Shown: in pieces, positions 5,339-7,537 of the stretch
Position numbering within the stretch: the stretch's first letter is position 1
How the letters are laid out: each line of letters opens with the position of its first letter
DNA from: Deltaproteobacteria bacterium
Lineage (GTDB): Bacteria; Desulfobacterota_B; Binatia; UBA9968
Reading direction: 5' to 3'
Length of the DNA stretch: 7,537 nt
NCBI GenBank assembly: GCA_005879255.1
Contig: VBKY01000114.1
Span: 1 to 7,537, forward strand
The notes under the pieces: model-generated
What the model was told of the DNA's origin: nothing
What the model saw: only the letters and a program-made list of their open reading frames with translations
Database searches by the model: none
Made by a program: the position numbers and the translations under genes

Positions 5339-6329
5339 ATGAGGAAAGGTGCTGTCTTATCAATCCTGTTTGTAGTGGTACTGGTTGCTGTTGCAGTCAT
5401 AGCCGGTGCGCAGCAACCAACGAAAGTCCCGCGGATAGGATACCTAACCGGTTCCTCTGATTCCGCTATCGCGTACCGCACAGAGGCGTTGAGGCAAGAT
5501 TTAAGCGACCTCGGATACGTGGAGGGGAAAAACATTGTCATTGAGTGGCGATATGCAGACGGAAAACCAGATCGCCTCCCAGCCTTGCCGCCGAACTAGT
5601 ACGTCTCAAGGTAGACGTCATTGTTACCAGTGGCCCAACGCCAACCCGTCCCGCTAAAGGAGCAACTTCTACGATTCCTATTGTCATGACGTTTGATGAT
5701 GACCCTGTCGACAATGGCTTTGTCGCCAGTCTCGTGCGACCCGGCGGGAACATTACCGGACTGTCAACCCTTTCCCCGGAGATAAGCGGAAAACAACTGG
5801 AGCTTCTGAAGGAGATCGTTCCTAGGCTTTCCCGCGTTGCCGTCTTCGGGACTTCAACCAGACGGGTAAGCGCACAAGCGTTTGGGGAGACGGAACTCGC
5901 CGCGCGGGCGCTCGGAGTGAAGCTTCAGTACCTAGACGTGGTTAGTCCCAAAGATATTGAGACCGCATTCCGAGCCGCAGGTAAGGGGCGGGCTGACGCA
6001 GTCCTTATGTTGGTGGCGGGCTTCGTCGCCAATTCTCAGCGAAAAGAGATTGCAGAACTCGCAGTAAAAAACCGGCTTCCGGCGATATACACCAGGGCGG
6101 AATATGTGGAAGCCGGGGGGGGGTTATGTCCTACGGCGCGAGTATTACTGACTTGGACCGGCGCGCTGCTACGTATGTGGACAAGATTTTGAAAGGCGCC
6201 AAGCCTGCCGATCTCCCGGTGGAGCAGGCGAAGAAATTCGAGTTCATCATCAATCTGAAAGCAGCCAAGCAGATCGGCCTGACGATTCCGCCGAATGTGC
6301 TGGCGAGGGCGGATAAGGTGATCAAATGA
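5339..6329 (+). pseudogene. ABC_sub_bind family substrate-binding protein, copy 3, broken by two frameshifts
   Basis: Read across three frames, this is a normal-length family member. The first frame has a signal peptide (VLSILFVVVLVAVAVIAGA, then QQPTK), IGYLTGSS, DLGYVEGKN and YADGKPDRLP, to about 5580. One missing base compared with copies 1 and 2 then shifts reading to LAAELVRLKVDVIV, DDPVDNG, VRPGGNITGL and EIVPRLSRVAVF, up to EYVEAGG. A run of nine G (6115-6123) breaks the frame again, after which MSYGASITD leads into the usual tail [16 protein letters not shown] to LARADKVIK. Alternative start ATG at 5327 adds four residues; neither start has a good ribosome site. Two independent lesions favour a true pseudogene, though the G-run is a place where sequencing or consensus errors are common. 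Confidence 0.85.
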
Positions 6330-6415
6330 CCAGCTGGAAATGTGGGTTAGTAGGATTTAGCCAACCCGTTACTTCCCAACGCCATTGAGCGCTGCTCTAC
6401 TTAAAGGAGGTTACA

Positions 6416-7180
6416 ATGATGTTCCGTGATGTCGTCGCTGCATACCTCACACTCATATTCGCTTTGACTGCTCTGCCCATCACCCTGGTCCACGCTGCTG
6501 ACGTAGTCATCTTCAGCACAGTTGCCGCGAAGTCTGCCTTGGAGGAACTTGCACCCGCCTTTGAGCGGGAGTCGAAGCACAAATTGATCATGCGCTTCGC
6601 CACGGCGGCCGAAATGAAAGCGGAGATTGAGAAAGGCGTCCCATGCGACGTGGCCATCCTTACCGCGGCGGCCATCGATGACCTGGTCAAACAGGGCCGG
6701 CTGAATGGCGCGACGCGGGTGAACGTCGCTCGCTCTGGCGTCGGCATCGCGGTTAAGCAGGAGGTGAGTGCCCGGTCAGTGGCAACGGCCGATGACCTAA
6801 AGCAGCTTCTCTTATCCGCGAAGTCCATCGCCTACTCGGCCACCGGCGCGACTGGCCCAATAATGAAACAAGCATTTGAGCGCCTGGGCATCACCGAAGC
6901 GATGACCCCGAAGACAATCGTCGTCACCGCCACAACTACGCCCGAGGCTATAGCATCCGGCAAGGCCGAAGTCGGATTCAGCCAGATCAGCGAAATCCTT
7001 GATACACCGGGAGTTCGCTTGGTCAGCGCATTGCCGGCCGACGTTCAGATCTATTCCTCGTTCGCCGCGGCTGCAGCAACGGGAGCGAAAGACCCGGCCG
7101 CTGCGCAGTACGTGCTCCAGGCCCTGACCACGCCTGCTGCGAAGGCTGTGCTAAAGGCGAAGGGCCTCGATCCCAACTAA
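6416..7180 (+). CDS. ModA-like periplasmic substrate-binding protein
   Basis: A 254-residue protein with a signal peptide (residues 1-27, ending VHA before ADVVIFST) and the layout of type II periplasmic binding proteins of the molybdate-binding (ModA/SBP_bac_11) group. Matching segments are AKSALEELAPAFERES, FATAAEMKAEIEKG, VPCDVAIL, DDLVKQGRL, GVGIAVK, TADDLKQLL, SATGATGPIM, KAEVGFSQISEIL and a final YVLQALTTPAAKAVL. Where true ModA has Ser-containing anion-binding loops (AASL, and GASG with A-D-V-F), this protein has FSTVAAK, FATAAEM and PCDVAIL. Molybdate binding is therefore uncertain and the ligand is better left open. The start is firmly set by AAAGGAGG at 6403-6410, five bases before ATG. 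It is unrelated in fold family to the flanking ABC_sub_bind proteins and has no modB or modC neighbour in view. Confidence 0.85.
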   Translation: MMFRDVVAAYLTLIFALTALPITLVHAADVVIFSTVAAKSALEELAPAFERESKHKLIMRFATAAEMKAEIEKGVPCDVAILTAAAIDDLVKQGRLNGATRVNVARSGVGIAVKQEVSARSVATADDLKQLLLSAKSIAYSATGATGPIMKQAFERLGITEAMTPKTIVVTATTTPEAIASGKAEVGFSQISEILDTPGVRLVSALPADVQIYSSFAAAAATGAKDPAAAQYVLQALTTPAAKAVLKAKGLDPN

Positions 7181-7214
7181 TTCCGTTAGGAGGAGGTGAA
7201 ATATACGGCGGCCC

Positions 7215-7537
7215 ATGAATAGACACTTCCTTTGGCCAGTAACGTTTTTTATTCTCGCTGCCCTCTCCTCAGCGGAGGCGCAGCAGCCGGAGAAACCGCG
7301 AAAGATAGGCGTTTTTCTTCCCGCCAGCGCGTCTGCAACGGCTCACCTGGTCGAGGCATTTCGACAGGGGCTACGTGAACACGGGTATGTCGGTAAACAA
7401 AACCTCACCCTTGAGCCTCGGTATGCCGAAGGTAAGATCGAACGCCTCGGAGGTCTGGCCGCTGAGTTTGTCCGCTTAAAGGTGGACGTGATAGTCGTCG
7501 GGTCTACGCCAGGGGCCATGGCTGCGAAGAACGCCAC
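7215..7537 (+). CDS. ABC_sub_bind family substrate-binding protein, copy 4 (3' partial)
   Basis: The frame from ATG 7215 is open to the window edge (107 codons plus two bases). It encodes a signal peptide (FLWPVTFFILAALSSAEA, then QQPEK), IGVFLPAS, FRQGLREHGYVGKQ, LEPRYAEG, GLAAEFVRLKVDVIVV and GSTPGAMAAKNA, matching the N-terminal lobe of the other three copies. The only strong Shine-Dalgarno, AGGAGGAGGTGA (7188-7199), is 15 bases or more from the ATG, too far for normal use. No other in-frame ATG, GTG or TTG lies between it and 7215, because an in-frame TGA sits at 7197. A short GTG-started frame (7196-7222) overlaps the start, as in copy 1. It begins 34 bases after the ModA-like gene and may be co-transcribed with it. 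Confidence 0.88.
   Translation, partial: MNRHFLWPVTFFILAALSSAEAQQPEKPRKIGVFLPASASATAHLVEAFRQGLREHGYVGKQNLTLEPRYAEGKIERLGGLAAEFVRLKVDVIVVGSTPGAMAAKNA

Noticed and set aside
6344..6367. GGGTT/AACCC stem-loop after SBP copy 3 as a terminator
   Set aside because: It has only five base pairs, a 14-base loop and no T-tract; too weak to call.
6397..6828. Minus-strand open frame opposite the ModA-like gene
   Set aside because: It is an antisense shadow of a gene with a firm ribosome site and clear family motifs.

Overview
The window is a bacterial accessory region of moderately high G+C (by eye around 55-60%). The genes point to a soil or sediment bacterium: clustered orphan substrate-binding proteins of the ABC_sub_bind (TrpX-like) family, a small periplasmic cytochrome c, and acetolactate-synthase-like ThDP enzymes. 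Such lineages include deltaproteobacteria-related groups, Methylomirabilota/Rokubacteria and Rhizobiales, but nothing here fixes the taxon. Shine-Dalgarno sequences (AGGAGG), lipoprotein and Sec signal peptides, and TAA/TGA stops indicate an ordinary diderm bacterium with the standard code.

Left block (1-1599), + strand. It opens with the C-terminal ThDP-binding domain of an acetolactate-synthase-like enzyme. A small secreted c-type cytochrome with an unusual CX3CH heme motif follows, then a second, paralogous ThDP-domain fragment. The second fragment is a pseudogene: it lacks its N-terminal two thirds and carries a TGA where the family has Trp. Two different short-period palindromic repeat arrays, one of heptamers (464-578) and one of octamers (911-973), flank the cytochrome gene.

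Boundary (about 1660-1710). The 3' half of a tRNA-Val (anticodon CAC), including an encoded CCA, lies on the minus strand without its 5' half. This is the usual scar at the far end of an element integrated into a tRNA gene, and it suggests that the DNA to its right is a genomic island.

Middle block (about 1832-3045), minus strand. It holds two decayed copies of a staphylococcal-nuclease-like gene on either side of an intact small lipoprotein gene. One copy has an in-frame TGA and a foreign C-terminus. The other is an N-terminal remnant with a frameshift and a 15-base deletion across the catalytic DGD motif.

Right block (3226-7537), + strand. It is a tandem array of four ABC_sub_bind periplasmic proteins. 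The first two are intact and overlap by ATGA, the third is broken by two frameshifts, and the fourth runs off the end. A ModA-like periplasmic binding protein sits between copies three and four. No permease, ATPase or integrase gene is visible. The overall picture is gene duplication and decay beside a tRNA integration scar. I do not see a convincing new defence, toxin or biosynthetic system. The most useful leads are the tRNA scar, the repeat arrays and the SBP array.
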